NCBI RefSeq assembly: GCF_041438865.1
Contig: NZ_CP109450.1
Coordinates: 4,962,501-5,026,500, forward strand
Direction of reading: 5' to 3'
From: Streptomyces sp. NBC_01471
GTDB lineage: Bacteria; Actinomycetota; Actinomycetes; Streptomycetales; Streptomycetaceae
DNA: 64,000 bases
In this document: positions 1 through 9,741 of the stretch, in pieces
How the letters are laid out: the number at the start of each line of letters is the position of its first letter
Position numbering within the stretch: position 1 is the stretch's first letter
The notes under the pieces: generated by a model
Seen by the model: only the letters and a program-made list of their open reading frames with translations
What the model was told of the DNA's origin: nothing
Database searches by the model: none
Program-made: the position numbers and the translations under genes

Positions 1-1362
<1,362 letters not shown>

Positions 1363-1440
1363 CAGTTGCTCGCGTCCACTGTGTTAGTTCTGAAATAACG
1401 AACGACCGTGTTGTTATCCGGTGTTGGTTAATTTCATAGT

Positions 1441-1559
1441 GTTTCGGTGGTCATTGCGTTAGGGAAACGCCCGGTTACATTCCGAACCCGGAAGCTAAGC
1501 CTTTCAGCGCCGATGGTACTGCAGGGGGGACCCTGTGGGAGAGTAGGACGCCGCCGAAC
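1441..1559 (+). rRNA. rrf: 5S ribosomal RNA
   Basis: A complete 5S rRNA of about 119 nt. The 5' arm GTTTCGGTGG pairs with the 3' arm GCCGCCGAAC, and the conserved internal segments CCGAACCCGG and GGGAGAGTAGGACG are present. It lies about 80 nt after the 23S gene and is followed directly by a terminator hairpin. The ends are inferred from terminal helix pairing and may be off by 1-3 nt. Confidence 0.96.
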
Positions 1560-1567
1560 AATTTTTA

Positions 1568-1610
1568 GCCTCAGTCCCGGACCGTTATGGTCCGGGACTG
1601 AGGCATTTTT
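1568..1610 (+). terminator. Intrinsic terminator of the rRNA operon
   Basis: A perfect 16-bp inverted repeat (1568-1583 with 1589-1604) encloses a 5-nt loop GTTAT and is followed by ATTTTT. This is a canonical Rho-independent terminator, unusual for this GC-rich genome in having a real T-tract. It ends the 23S-5S transcript. Confidence 0.93.
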
Positions 1611-1618
1611 GCGTCCAC

Positions 1619-2043
1619 ATGCAGTTCACACCCAGGGGCGTATCCGCCAGTGACAGCAGGAGAGAAATACCCGCCGGAGGAGAAGCAGCGCTGCGATTGA
1701 TTGGCTCCTACGACGAACTGGACAACCGCTCCGTCCAGCCGAACGGATCCATACGTGGCGCCGTGCAATCCGTCGGCGAGCCGGATGAGTCGGACCTGGT
1801 GGCCTACCTGGACGTCGGCCACGTCCTCATCGACGTCATGGAAGGCAAACACGGCGTCATCACCGGCAGCCCCCACCGGCACTCTCTGGGATGCTCCTCC
1901 CTGATGACCGACGGGCCTCGGCTGTCCCGTGGCAATCGACGGTGACCACGCTCATACCTGAACCCCGAGCAGTGACCAGCAAAGTCCAGTTCGACGCGGC
2001 GATGCCGGCCCCGAACCGTAACCGGCCGGACGGTAGCTGGAGC
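1619..2043 (+). pseudogene. Possible decayed small-protein gene downstream of the rRNA operon
   Basis: The frame from 1619 to 1945 encodes a protein-like stretch in its middle (residues about 27-90, with GSIRGAV, DESDLVAYLD, GHVLIDVME and SSLMTDG). It then loses sense and stops. Shifting one frame near 1915 extends an open reading through WQSTVTTLIPE to about 2043. The middle resembles, from memory, small acidic hypothetical proteins whose C-terminus continues after a TDG motif with Trp/Arg residues. That tail is missing in the original frame here, so a frameshifted remnant is plausible. There is no clear ribosome-binding site. Function unknown. It could also be chance coding-like sequence. 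Confidence 0.35.
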
Positions 2044-2380
2044 AGGCCGTGAAAGCCGCGGAAGGCGTGAGCATCACCAGAACAGGAGCGATCTACAGCT
2101 AGCTGGAGTACTGGAGCCGACTTGCTGCTTTGAGTCCCGGACAGGCGTCGGCGAGTACTGCTGCGAGGGCCGTCCGGAGAGCCCAGGCGACGGAGGCCAG
2201 GAGGCACGGAGCCGGGCCGCAGCGGGCGATGAGATGGGCTGGTGAGCGTGCCCGGCGCCCGCGAAGCGCCGGGCACGCTGGGGGAGTGCCCAGCGGTGCA
2301 GCGGTGTCCGGTCGTGTACTACGCGGACGGGCCGCCGTGCGGTGGCTGTTATGGCTGTGCGCCCCGTTGCCGGCGGCGCG
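2044..2380. other. Intergenic stretch without a supported gene
   Basis: No frame here has convincing protein character or a ribosome-binding site. The only clear structure is the hairpin at 2245-2279, annotated separately, which lies downstream of the minus-strand membrane-protein gene. Confidence 0.6.
2245..2279 (-). terminator. Hairpin terminator downstream of the membrane-protein gene
   Basis: A perfect 14-bp GC-rich inverted repeat (2245-2258 with 2266-2279) has a 7-nt loop and no T-tract. It sits about 100 nt beyond the stop of the minus-strand gene ending at 2381. Hairpins without T-tracts commonly terminate transcription in Streptomyces. Confidence 0.7.
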
Positions 2381-3625
2381 TCAGCTTCCGGAGGTCTCGT
2401 ATCCGGGTACGCCCGCGGAGCGCGCGAGGTCGATGTCGAGCGCCTCGCGGCGGATGCGCTGGTCGACGTAGAGGAGCACCGTCACGCCTGCGGTGAACGG
2501 GTAGCTGAGCGCCGTCGTCAGCATCGCGCCGATGCCGCTGATGATCAGGTACGGCCAGCCGAACGCCGGAGTCGTGTCGGAGACGAGATCGCTGATGCCC
2601 TTGCCGTCGGCGATCGTGGCAACCGCGTTGAACGGCAGGTCGATCAGTCCCGACACGAGGACGGTCAACAGCAGGGCCAGCAGCGTGATTCCGAAGATCC
2701 GCCACCAGACACCCTTCACCAGCTTCGCCGAGCGGCGCAGTGCTGCCGCGATGCCCTGCCGCTCCAGCATCAGCGCCGGCCCGGCCAGGCTGAAGCAGAT
2801 CCACAGCCAGATGACCACGACGGTCGCCGCGAGCCCCCCGAGGGCGGCGAGGCCGGCGCCCGCGGGGCCACCGGCCAGGAGGCCGGGGAGGAGCCCGATG
2901 GTCACCACCGCGGCGTAGACGACGGGCAGCAGCAGGCTCAGCCCGACCAACCGCGAAAGCTGGGGCCTGGCCTCGCGCCACGCGTCGGCGAGTGTCACCG
3001 GGCGGCCCAGCACGGAGCGGCTGACGACCATGGTCAGTATCGCGGTGGTGAAGATCGTGCCGATCAGTGTGATCGCGTACACCGGCCCCAGGCCGGCCAG
3101 GCTCGACTTCAGTGAGTCCAGGCTCTGGTGCAGTTGCTCGGAGGGGCTTGCCCCGCTGTCGATCTGGACGGGCTCGGGGATCACGTAGTGCTGGACGAGG
3201 ATCGAGCAGAGCTGAATGACAGCTGCCACGCCGATCGTGAGGCCGAGGGCCGTGCGCCAGTGGGCGCGCATCGTCGACACCGCGCCGCCGAGGATCTCCC
3301 CCACGCCGAGGGGTCTGAGCGGGATGATGCCCGGCTTGGCCACGACGGGCTGCTGGTGGCCCCAGCCACCCTGCTGTTGTCCGCCCCAGCCGAGGTTCTG
3401 CGGGCCGCTCCCGCCACCGGCTTGCGCACGGGGGCCCCGGGCCGTCTGCTGCGGCGGGACGGGCGGCGGGCTCGGCGGGGTCCACTGCGCGGCCGGCGGC
3501 TGGTCGGTGGACCACTTCGGAGCGGATTCCCCCTGGCCGGTCGGCTCGGCGGGACGCGGGACGCCCGGCTCCTGGCCGTCGGAGGGGGCAGATCCGGGCG
3601 AGGCCCAACCCGGAGAGTCGTTCAT
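2381..3625 (-). CDS. Multipass membrane protein with proline/glutamine-rich N-terminus
   Basis: A 414-residue protein. Residues about 1-95 are a disordered Pro/Gln/Gly-rich cytoplasmic leader. They are followed by the motif PGIIPLRPLGVGEIL and then about six hydrophobic segments. From memory this layout belongs to the actinobacterial family often annotated as glycerophosphoryl diester phosphodiesterase membrane-domain or DUF7544-like protein; no catalytic phosphodiesterase residues are seen. The start ATG at 3625 is preceded by GGAGCG. It is divergent from mtnA, 155 nt away. Function unknown; a role in membrane or envelope organisation is inference. Confidence 0.85.
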   Translation of the reverse strand: MNDSPGWASPGSAPSDGQEPGVPRPAEPTGQGESAPKWSTDQPPAAQWTPPSPPPVPPQQTARGPRAQAGGGSGPQNLGWGGQQQGGWGHQQPVVAKPGIIPLRPLGVGEILGGAVSTMRAHWRTALGLTIGVAAVIQLCSILVQHYVIPEPVQIDSGASPSEQLHQSLDSLKSSLAGLGPVYAITLIGTIFTTAILTMVVSRSVLGRPVTLADAWREARPQLSRLVGLSLLLPVVYAAVVTIGLLPGLLAGGPAGAGLAALGGLAATVVVIWLWICFSLAGPALMLERQGIAAALRRSAKLVKGVWWRIFGITLLALLLTVLVSGLIDLPFNAVATIADGKGISDLVSDTTPAFGWPYLIISGIGAMLTTALSYPFTAGVTVLLYVDQRIRREALDIDLARSAGVPGYETSGS

Positions 3626-3780
3626 GGTCGCTCCTTCACATGCCTGTCCGCCACATGCCTGTCCGCGCGTCGAGGCAGCAGGTTGCCAGCCATCGTGTCA
3701 TGCGAGGTGGGGCAGCGGAGCCGCTGCTGTATCTCCATTGCACCTTCAATTGTCGGTGCCCCACGGGGCAGACTGTGCGG

Positions 3781-4899
3781 ATGGCTGATCAGGACGCGCA
3801 AACCCCGCTGGGCGCGGGGCCGCCCATGCTTCCTTCGCTTCGCTGGGACGAGCCGCCGGAGGGGCCGGAGGGTGCGGTCATCGTCCTGCTCGACCAGACT
3901 CGATTGCCCGGGGAAGAGGTCGAGCTGGTGTGCACGGATGTTCCCGCGCTGGTCCGGGCGATCCAGACGCTCGCGGTCCGGGGGGCTCCGCTGCTCGGGG
4001 TCGCAGGGGGTTACGGGGTCGCACTCGCTGCCGTACGGGGATACGACGTGGAGGAGGCCACGGTGCTGCTCGCGGGTGCGCGGCCCACCGCGGTGAACCT
4101 CGGGTACGGGGTGCACAGGGTGGCCGAGGCGTACCGGGCGGCGGTCCGGGGCGGTGCGGACACCGGTGCCGCAGCGGCGGTGGCACTCACCGAGGCCAGG
4201 GCGCTGCACCAGGAGGACATAGAGGCCAGCCGGCAGATGGCGGCCCGGGGTCTGGCGCTCCTCGACGAGCTGCTGCCGGGCGGCGGGCACCGGATTCTGA
4301 CACACTGCAACACCGGGGCGCTGGTCTCGGCCGGTGAGGGCACCGCTTTCGCCGTGGCGCTGGCGGCGCACCGTGCGGGGAGTCTGCGGCGTCTGTGGGT
4401 GGACGAGACACGGCCGCTGCTGCAGGGGGCGCGTCTGACGGCGTACGAGGCGGCCCGCAGCGGGATGGCGTACACACTGCTCACCGACAGCGCGGCCGGC
4501 TCCCTCTTCTCGGCGGGCGAGGTGGACGCCGTTCTGATCGGTGCCGACCGGATCGCCGGTGACGGCTCCGTGGCCAACAAGGTGGGCAGTTATCCGCTGG
4601 CCGTGCTGGCCAAGTACCACCATGTGCCGTTCATCGTCGTCGCTCCGACGACCACGGTCGACCTGTCCACACCGGACGGTGCGTCCATCGAGGTGGAGCA
4701 GCGTGCGGGCGGTGAGGTCATGGAGTTCGGCGGGGTGCCGGTGGCGCCGCTGGGGACGCAGGCGTACAACCCCGCGTTCGATGTCACACCCCCCGAGCTC
4801 GTGACGGCCGTCGTCACGGAATCGGGGACCGCATCCCCTGTCACCAGGGACGCACTCACCGCATTGTGTGACAGGTCACGCCAGGTAACGATTAGCTAA
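3781..4899 (+). CDS. mtnA: S-methyl-5-thioribose-1-phosphate isomerase
   Basis: MtnA converts 5-methylthioribose 1-phosphate to the ribulose 1-phosphate form in methionine salvage. The 372-residue protein has the family landmarks: AVRGAP at about 65-70, the catalytic-Cys motif THCNTG near 173-178, and the catalytic-Asp motif GADRIAGDG near 253-262, followed by NKVGSYPLA and VPFIVVAPTTT. The start at 3781 gives MADQDAQ and the normal family length; the upstream in-frame extension has no family character. No other methionine-salvage gene is adjacent. The stop is only 15 nt before mtrA, so read-through transcription into the mtr operon is likely. Confidence 0.95.
   Translation: MADQDAQTPLGAGPPMLPSLRWDEPPEGPEGAVIVLLDQTRLPGEEVELVCTDVPALVRAIQTLAVRGAPLLGVAGGYGVALAAVRGYDVEEATVLLAGARPTAVNLGYGVHRVAEAYRAAVRGGADTGAAAAVALTEARALHQEDIEASRQMAARGLALLDELLPGGGHRILTHCNTGALVSAGEGTAFAVALAAHRAGSLRRLWVDETRPLLQGARLTAYEAARSGMAYTLLTDSAAGSLFSAGEVDAVLIGADRIAGDGSVANKVGSYPLAVLAKYHHVPFIVVAPTTTVDLSTPDGASIEVEQRAGGEVMEFGGVPVAPLGTQAYNPAFDVTPPELVTAVVTESGTASPVTRDALTALCDRSRQVTIS
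4867..4890 (+). promoter_or_regulatory. Candidate MtrA-type direct repeats upstream of mtrA
   Basis: GGTCACG (4874-4880) and GGTAACG (4884-4890) form a near-perfect direct repeat with about one helical turn between copies, preceded by a TGTGAC. Published MtrA sites are, from memory, loose direct repeats of a GTNAC-type hexamer. The site lies in the last codons of mtnA, 25-40 nt ahead of the mtrA start, consistent with autoregulation. This is inference from motif and position only. Confidence 0.4.
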
Positions 4900-4914
4900 T
4901 GGGATGATGTCGGT

Positions 4915-5592
4915 ATGAAGGGACGCGTCCTTGTCGTCGATGACGACACCGCACTGGCCGAGATGCTCGGCATTGTGCTGCGTGGTGAAGGTTTTGAGCC
5001 GTCATTTGTAGCGGACGGCGACAAGGCACTGGCTGCATTTCGTGAGGCCAAGCCGGACCTGGTGCTGCTCGATCTCATGCTGCCCGGACGGGACGGCATC
5101 GAGGTCTGCAGGCTGATCAGGGCCGAGTCGGGTGTGCCGATCGTGATGCTCACGGCGAAGAGCGACACCGTCGATGTGGTGGTGGGGCTCGAATCCGGGG
5201 CCGACGACTACATCGTCAAGCCGTTCAAGCCCAAGGAACTCGTCGCCCGTATCAGGGCGAGGCTGAGGAGGTCGGAGGAGCCCGCGCCGGAACAGCTGGC
5301 GATCGGTGATCTGGTCATCGATGTGGCCGGTCACTCCGTGAAGCGGGAGGGGCAGTCGATCGCACTGACCCCGCTGGAGTTCGATCTGCTGGTCGCGCTG
5401 GCCCGCAAGCCCTGGCAGGTGTTCACCCGTGAGGTGCTGCTCGAGCAGGTGTGGGGGTACCGCCATGCCGCGGACACCCGGCTGGTCAACGTGCATGTCC
5501 AGCGGTTGCGCTCGAAGGTCGAGAAGGACCCCGAGCGCCCGGAGATCGTGGTGACCGTCCGCGGTGTCGGATACAAGGCCGGACCGAGCTGA
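4915..5592 (+). CDS. mtrA: OmpR-family response regulator MtrA
   Basis: A DNA-binding response regulator of 225 residues. The N-terminal receiver domain has acidic residues D10-D11, phosphoacceptor D53 in LLDLMLPG, the T in MLTAKSD and the K in VKPF. The C-terminal half is an OmpR-type winged helix (LTPLEFDLL through RGVGYK). In actinomycetes MtrA links envelope, cell-cycle and, in Streptomyces, developmental and antibiotic gene control. It is followed at once by mtrB (stop TGA 5590-5592, mtrB ATG at 5594), forming mtrA-mtrB-lpqB. Confidence 0.97.
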   Translation: MKGRVLVVDDDTALAEMLGIVLRGEGFEPSFVADGDKALAAFREAKPDLVLLDLMLPGRDGIEVCRLIRAESGVPIVMLTAKSDTVDVVVGLESGADDYIVKPFKPKELVARIRARLRRSEEPAPEQLAIGDLVIDVAGHSVKREGQSIALTPLEFDLLVALARKPWQVFTREVLLEQVWGYRHAADTRLVNVHVQRLRSKVEKDPERPEIVVTVRGVGYKAGPS

Positions 5593-5593
5593 C

Positions 5594-7615
5594 ATGGCCC
5601 GCAGCAGCGCCGCTCCGGCGCCCGGCGAGCCGGGAGCACAGCCGGAGCGGTCTGCCGGACCCGCGGTGAACGCGTCCCGGTTCACCGCGTCGCCCCATGC
5701 GTCCGGCGGGGGCTCCCCGGAGGGTTCCGCGCTGCGCGGGTTCGGCGACCGCTTCCTGCGGGGTGGCCGGCTGCTCCAGGAGGGCGCGCCCGGCGCTCCC
5801 GTGCTGCGGCTCTTCGGGCGCTGGCTGCGTCGTCCGCTGCTTCCCGCCGTGCGCCTCTGGCGGCGGAACATCCAGCTCAGGGTGGTCGCGGGCACGCTTC
5901 TGATGTCGCTGGCCGTGGTCCTGGTCCTCGGGCTCGTCGTCATCGGCCAGGTGCGCAACGGTCTGCTGGACGCCAAGGAGAAGGCCGCGGTCAGCCAGGC
6001 CGCAGGCGGCTTCACGGTCGCCAAGGACAAGGCCAACGCGGCGACGGTGTCCGACAGCGACTCCGCCGACACCGGGGCGGCCAGCAATTCCCGCCAGTGG
6101 CGCACCGACCTCGTCGCGCAGCTCGCCAGCGGCGGTCAGGGCGCGTACAACGTGGTCACCCTGGCCCCGGCCTCCGAGGAGACGGGCGCGGGCAACGGCG
6201 GGGAGCGTACGTCCGGCCAGGTGAGCCCCGACAGCGTCTCCGACGAGCTGCGCAGGAACGTCGACCAGGGGACGGCGCCGTTCAAGACGTACACGGACAT
6301 CAGGTACGCCGACGGGCGGGCGCCGGAGCCCGGTCTGGTCGTGGGGCAGCGCCTTGAGGACATCGACCACAAGCCGTACCAGCTGTACTACCTCTTCCCG
6401 CTCTCGCAGGAGGAGAAGACCCTCAGCCTGGTCAAGCGCACCCTGGCCACCGCCGGGCTGTTCGTGGTGGTGCTGCTCGGGGCGATCGCCTGGTTCCTGG
6501 TGCGGCAGGTCGTCACACCCGTACGGATGGCCGCCGGGATCGCCGAGCGGCTCTCGGCCGGCCGTCTCCAGGAGCGGATGAAGGTCACGGGTGAGGACGA
6601 CATCGCCCGGCTCGGTGAAGCCTTCAACAAGATGGCGCAGAGCCTCCAGTCGAAGATCCAGCAGCTGGAGGACCTCTCCCGGATGCAGCGACGCTTCGTG
6701 TCCGACGTGTCGCACGAGCTGCGCACCCCGTTGACGACCGTGCGGATGGCCGCCGACGTGATCCATGACGCGCGCAGCGACTTCGACCCGGTGACCGCGC
6801 GCTCCGCCGAGTTGCTCGGCGACCAGCTCGACCGTTTCGAGTCGCTGCTCGCGGATCTGCTGGAGATCAGCCGGTTCGACGCGGGCGCCGCCGCCCTGGA
6901 GGCGGAGCCGATCGATCTGCGGGAGACCGTGCGCCGGGTGATATCCGGCGCCGAACCGCTCGCGGAGCGCAAGGGCAGCCGGATCCGGGTCGTCGGTGAC
7001 GAGCAGCCCGTGGTCGCCGAGGTCGACGCGCGGCGCATCGAGCGCGTGCTGCGCAATCTCGTCGTCAACGCCGTGGAGCACGGCGAGGGCAACGACGTGG
7101 TGGTCCGGTTCGGTGTCGCGGGGGGTGCCGTCGCGATCGTCGTGCGCGACTACGGCGTGGGGCTGAAGCCGGGCGAGGCGACCCGGGTCTTCAGCCGTTT
7201 CTGGCGGGCGGACCCGGCGCGGGCCCGTACGACCGGCGGTACCGGGCTCGGTCTGTCGATCGCCGTCGAGGACGCGCGGCTGCACGGGGGCTGGCTCCAG
7301 GCCTGGGGCGAGCCGGGTGGCGGTTCGCAGTTCCGGCTGACCCTGCCGCGTACGGCGGACGAACCGCTGCGTGGCTCCCCGATACCGCTGGAGCCCGACG
7401 ACTCGCGGCGCGCCCGCGCCACGCAGGCCGAGGCGGGGCGGCTGATCGCGGTCCCGGCCCAGTCCGGTGCGGACCGTTCACCGCTCCCGTCACCGCCCCG
7501 CGCGATACCGGCCGACCCGACGGCACTCCCGGGCAGCGGTGCCCGCGTGGTGCCGAGGGCCGGTGACTCTGCAACGCAAGCTTCGGACCGGGAGGACACC
7601 GCCCGTGGGCGATGA
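5594..7615 (+). CDS. mtrB: Sensor histidine kinase MtrB
   Basis: Membrane sensor kinase partner of MtrA, 673 residues. Order: cytoplasmic N-tail of about 95 residues, first transmembrane helix, extracytoplasmic sensor region, second helix (about 285-307, GLFVVVLLGAIAWFLV), HAMP linker, HisKA with phospho-His in VSHELRTPL (about residue 374), then the ATPase domain (NLVVNAVEHG, DYGVGL, GGTGLGLSI). A disordered C-tail of about 80 residues follows the kinase. The ATG at 5594 is chosen because it lies one base after the mtrA stop; a GTG at 5564 inside mtrA is an alternative. The 3' end overlaps lpqB. Confidence 0.96.
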   Translation: MARSSAAPAPGEPGAQPERSAGPAVNASRFTASPHASGGGSPEGSALRGFGDRFLRGGRLLQEGAPGAPVLRLFGRWLRRPLLPAVRLWRRNIQLRVVAGTLLMSLAVVLVLGLVVIGQVRNGLLDAKEKAAVSQAAGGFTVAKDKANAATVSDSDSADTGAASNSRQWRTDLVAQLASGGQGAYNVVTLAPASEETGAGNGGERTSGQVSPDSVSDELRRNVDQGTAPFKTYTDIRYADGRAPEPGLVVGQRLEDIDHKPYQLYYLFPLSQEEKTLSLVKRTLATAGLFVVVLLGAIAWFLVRQVVTPVRMAAGIAERLSAGRLQERMKVTGEDDIARLGEAFNKMAQSLQSKIQQLEDLSRMQRRFVSDVSHELRTPLTTVRMAADVIHDARSDFDPVTARSAELLGDQLDRFESLLADLLEISRFDAGAAALEAEPIDLRETVRRVISGAEPLAERKGSRIRVVGDEQPVVAEVDARRIERVLRNLVVNAVEHGEGNDVVVRFGVAGGAVAIVVRDYGVGLKPGEATRVFSRFWRADPARARTTGGTGLGLSIAVEDARLHGGWLQAWGEPGGGSQFRLTLPRTADEPLRGSPIPLEPDDSRRARATQAEAGRLIAVPAQSGADRSPLPSPPRAIPADPTALPGSGARVVPRAGDSATQASDREDTARGR

Positions 7616-9512
7616 TCGTGGGGGCAGCCGTGGCGTACGGGGACTGCGGGCGTACGCGTGGCTCGGCTGCGGCGGGCTGCTGCTGGCCGGCTGCGCGTCG
7701 ATGCCGAACACCGGGGACATCGAGGCCGTCGATCCTTCGCAGCGCAGCGACTCACAGGTCAAGGTGTACGCGGTGCCGCCGCGCGAGGGGGCCGCGCCCG
7801 CCGAGATCGTGGACGGTTTCCTGGAGGCGATGACCAGCGACGATCTGCAATTCGCCACGGCCAGGAAGTATCTGACGAAGCAGGCGTCGCGCACGTGGGA
7901 CCCGGGCGCGCGGACCACGGTGCTGGCCGACGGGCCGACGCGCCGGGCGAATCCGGCCAACGACCGGGACGCGCCGCAGGTCTCCTCCACGTTCGAACTG
8001 AGCGGCACCGAAGTCGCCGTGGTCGACAAGCAGCACGCGTACCAGCCCGACAAGGGCACGTACCGCAACTCCATCCACCTCGTGCACGAGAACAGCAATG
8101 AGTGGCGCATCGACGATCTGCCCGCCGGTCTGCTGCTCAGCCTCTCCGACTTCCAGCGCAACTATCACTCGGTCAACAAGTACTACTTTGCCTCCGCGCC
8201 CACGTCCGGGGCGCTCGGCGGGGGATCGGGAGCGTCCGGCGACCCGTCCGGCCGGAACTGGCTCGTCGCCGACCCCGTCTACCTCCGGCAGGGCATCGAC
8301 CCCGAGACGCGGATGGATCCGCTGACGCAGACGGTCGCCTCTCTGCTGGACGGGCCGACCAACTGGCTGAGTCCTGTGGTGGGTTCGCGCTTCCCGGCCG
8401 GAACGGCGCTCAAGAAGGGCGTCCGGGCGCTGACCCTCGACGACCGGAACGGCCTGAAGGTGCCGCTCAACTCGAAGGCCTCGGGTGTCGGGCAGGGGCA
8501 GTGCCGGCAGATGGCGGCTCAACTGCTCTTCACACTGCGGGATGTGACGTCGATGCGGGTCGCGCAGGTGGAGCTGGAGCGTTCGGACGGCTCGCAGCTG
8601 TGTGTGCTCAGCGCGGACCAGTCGCAGGAGTACGCGCCCGACCACACGTCGGGAAGCCCGGCCGGTGAGTACTTCGTCGACGCCAAGGGCCGGCTCGTAC
8701 GGATGCGGGCCATCGGCGGTGACACCCCGGGGAAGGCGGACCCGGAGCCGGTCGCGGGTCCGCTCGGCGCGGGCGTCAAGCCGCTGAGCACGGTCGCGGT
8801 CGCGCGCGACGAACGCCGCGCGGCGGGTGTGTCGAAGGACAGCAGCACCCTGTCCACGTCGTCGATCGTCTCCGGCGGCGAAGCGGCCGAGCAGCTGTAC
8901 ACCAGCCATGCGAAGCTGGAGAAGAACCGGCTGTCGGCGCCGAGTTGGGACGGCCGCGGAGATCTCTGGGTGGCCGACCGGAACCCCGCGAATCCACAGC
9001 TGCTGCGGTTCGCGGGCGGTTCGGGCGCGCCGCAGTCGGTCCCGGTCCTCGGACTGGACGGTGCGCGTGTCGCGGGGCTGCGGATGTCGTCCGACGGGGT
9101 ACGGATCGCGCTGCTGCTGACGAAGGACGGGCATACGACGCTGAAGGTGGGCCGGGTGAACCGGCAGGGGAGCGCCGACAGCCCGACGGTCTCCGTCGTG
9201 GACGAACTGCGCCCGGCCGCACCGCAGATGGCGGATGTGACGGCGGTGTCCTGGGCTGGTCGCAGCCGCCTCGTGGTGGTCGGCAAGGAGGCCGGCGGGG
9301 TGCAGCAGGTGCGCTATATGCAGGCGGACGGTTCGGTTTCCGGTGTGAACCCGCTGCCGGGCGCCAACCGGATCACCGCCGTTGCCGCTTCGGACGACGA
9401 CAGGCTGCCGCTGATGGCGCTCTCGGACGAGGACGGAATTGTGCGACTGCCTCCGCGGGCGAATTGGAAAACGGTGGTGGAGGAAGGGAAGTCGCCGGTC
9501 TATCCGGGATAG
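7605..9512 (+). CDS. lpqB: Lipoprotein LpqB
   Basis: Accessory lipoprotein of the MtrAB system, 635 residues, thought from mycobacterial work to bind the MtrB sensor domain. The GTG start at 7605 has GGAGG at 7591-7595 and overlaps mtrB by 11 nt. The N-terminus has a hydrophobic segment ending in the lipobox LLAGC, so it is lipid-anchored outside the membrane. The middle is GerMN-like (QMAAQLLFTL region) and the C-terminal half is a probable beta-propeller with WDGRGDLWVADR and similar blades. Coupling by overlap supports co-translation with MtrB. Confidence 0.95.
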   Translation: MGDDRGGSRGVRGLRAYAWLGCGGLLLAGCASMPNTGDIEAVDPSQRSDSQVKVYAVPPREGAAPAEIVDGFLEAMTSDDLQFATARKYLTKQASRTWDPGARTTVLADGPTRRANPANDRDAPQVSSTFELSGTEVAVVDKQHAYQPDKGTYRNSIHLVHENSNEWRIDDLPAGLLLSLSDFQRNYHSVNKYYFASAPTSGALGGGSGASGDPSGRNWLVADPVYLRQGIDPETRMDPLTQTVASLLDGPTNWLSPVVGSRFPAGTALKKGVRALTLDDRNGLKVPLNSKASGVGQGQCRQMAAQLLFTLRDVTSMRVAQVELERSDGSQLCVLSADQSQEYAPDHTSGSPAGEYFVDAKGRLVRMRAIGGDTPGKADPEPVAGPLGAGVKPLSTVAVARDERRAAGVSKDSSTLSTSSIVSGGEAAEQLYTSHAKLEKNRLSAPSWDGRGDLWVADRNPANPQLLRFAGGSGAPQSVPVLGLDGARVAGLRMSSDGVRIALLLTKDGHTTLKVGRVNRQGSADSPTVSVVDELRPAAPQMADVTAVSWAGRSRLVVVGKEAGGVQQVRYMQADGSVSGVNPLPGANRITAVAASDDDRLPLMALSDEDGIVRLPPRANWKTVVEEGKSPVYPG

Positions 9513-9552
9513 GCGGCTGGTCCGGAGGTGTCCGGCGGCTATTCGGAGACTG

Positions 9553-9630
9553 CTTCCGGATGCGGCTTCCCGAAGCGGCTTCCCGATGCGGCTTCCGGAC
9601 GGCTTCCCGATGCGGCTTCCGGACGGCTCC
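9553..9630 (+). repeat. 24-nt tandem direct repeat between lpqB and comF
   Basis: Two identical 24-nt units (9577-9600 and 9601-9624) beginning GGCTTCCCGATGCGGC stand in tandem, flanked on both sides by partial copies. The block lies in the 229-nt gap between lpqB and the comF-like gene. Because 24 is divisible by three it can be read through as an 8-residue repeat, but no gene is assigned to it. Confidence 0.85.
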
Positions 9631-9741
9631 GGCCTTGCCGCTGGGTGGTTGCCGGAAAGCTGTACAGGACAGTCGTCCGTGTTCGCCCCCGGTTATCCAC
9701 AGGGGTGGCTGGAAGCTCCGCTTCTTGGCAGAGTGGAAGCC

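Noticed and set aside
2349..3608. Long minus-strand frame overlapping the membrane-protein gene
   Set aside because: It is Arg/Pro/Gly-rich, the out-of-frame reading of the genuine gene at 2381-3625.
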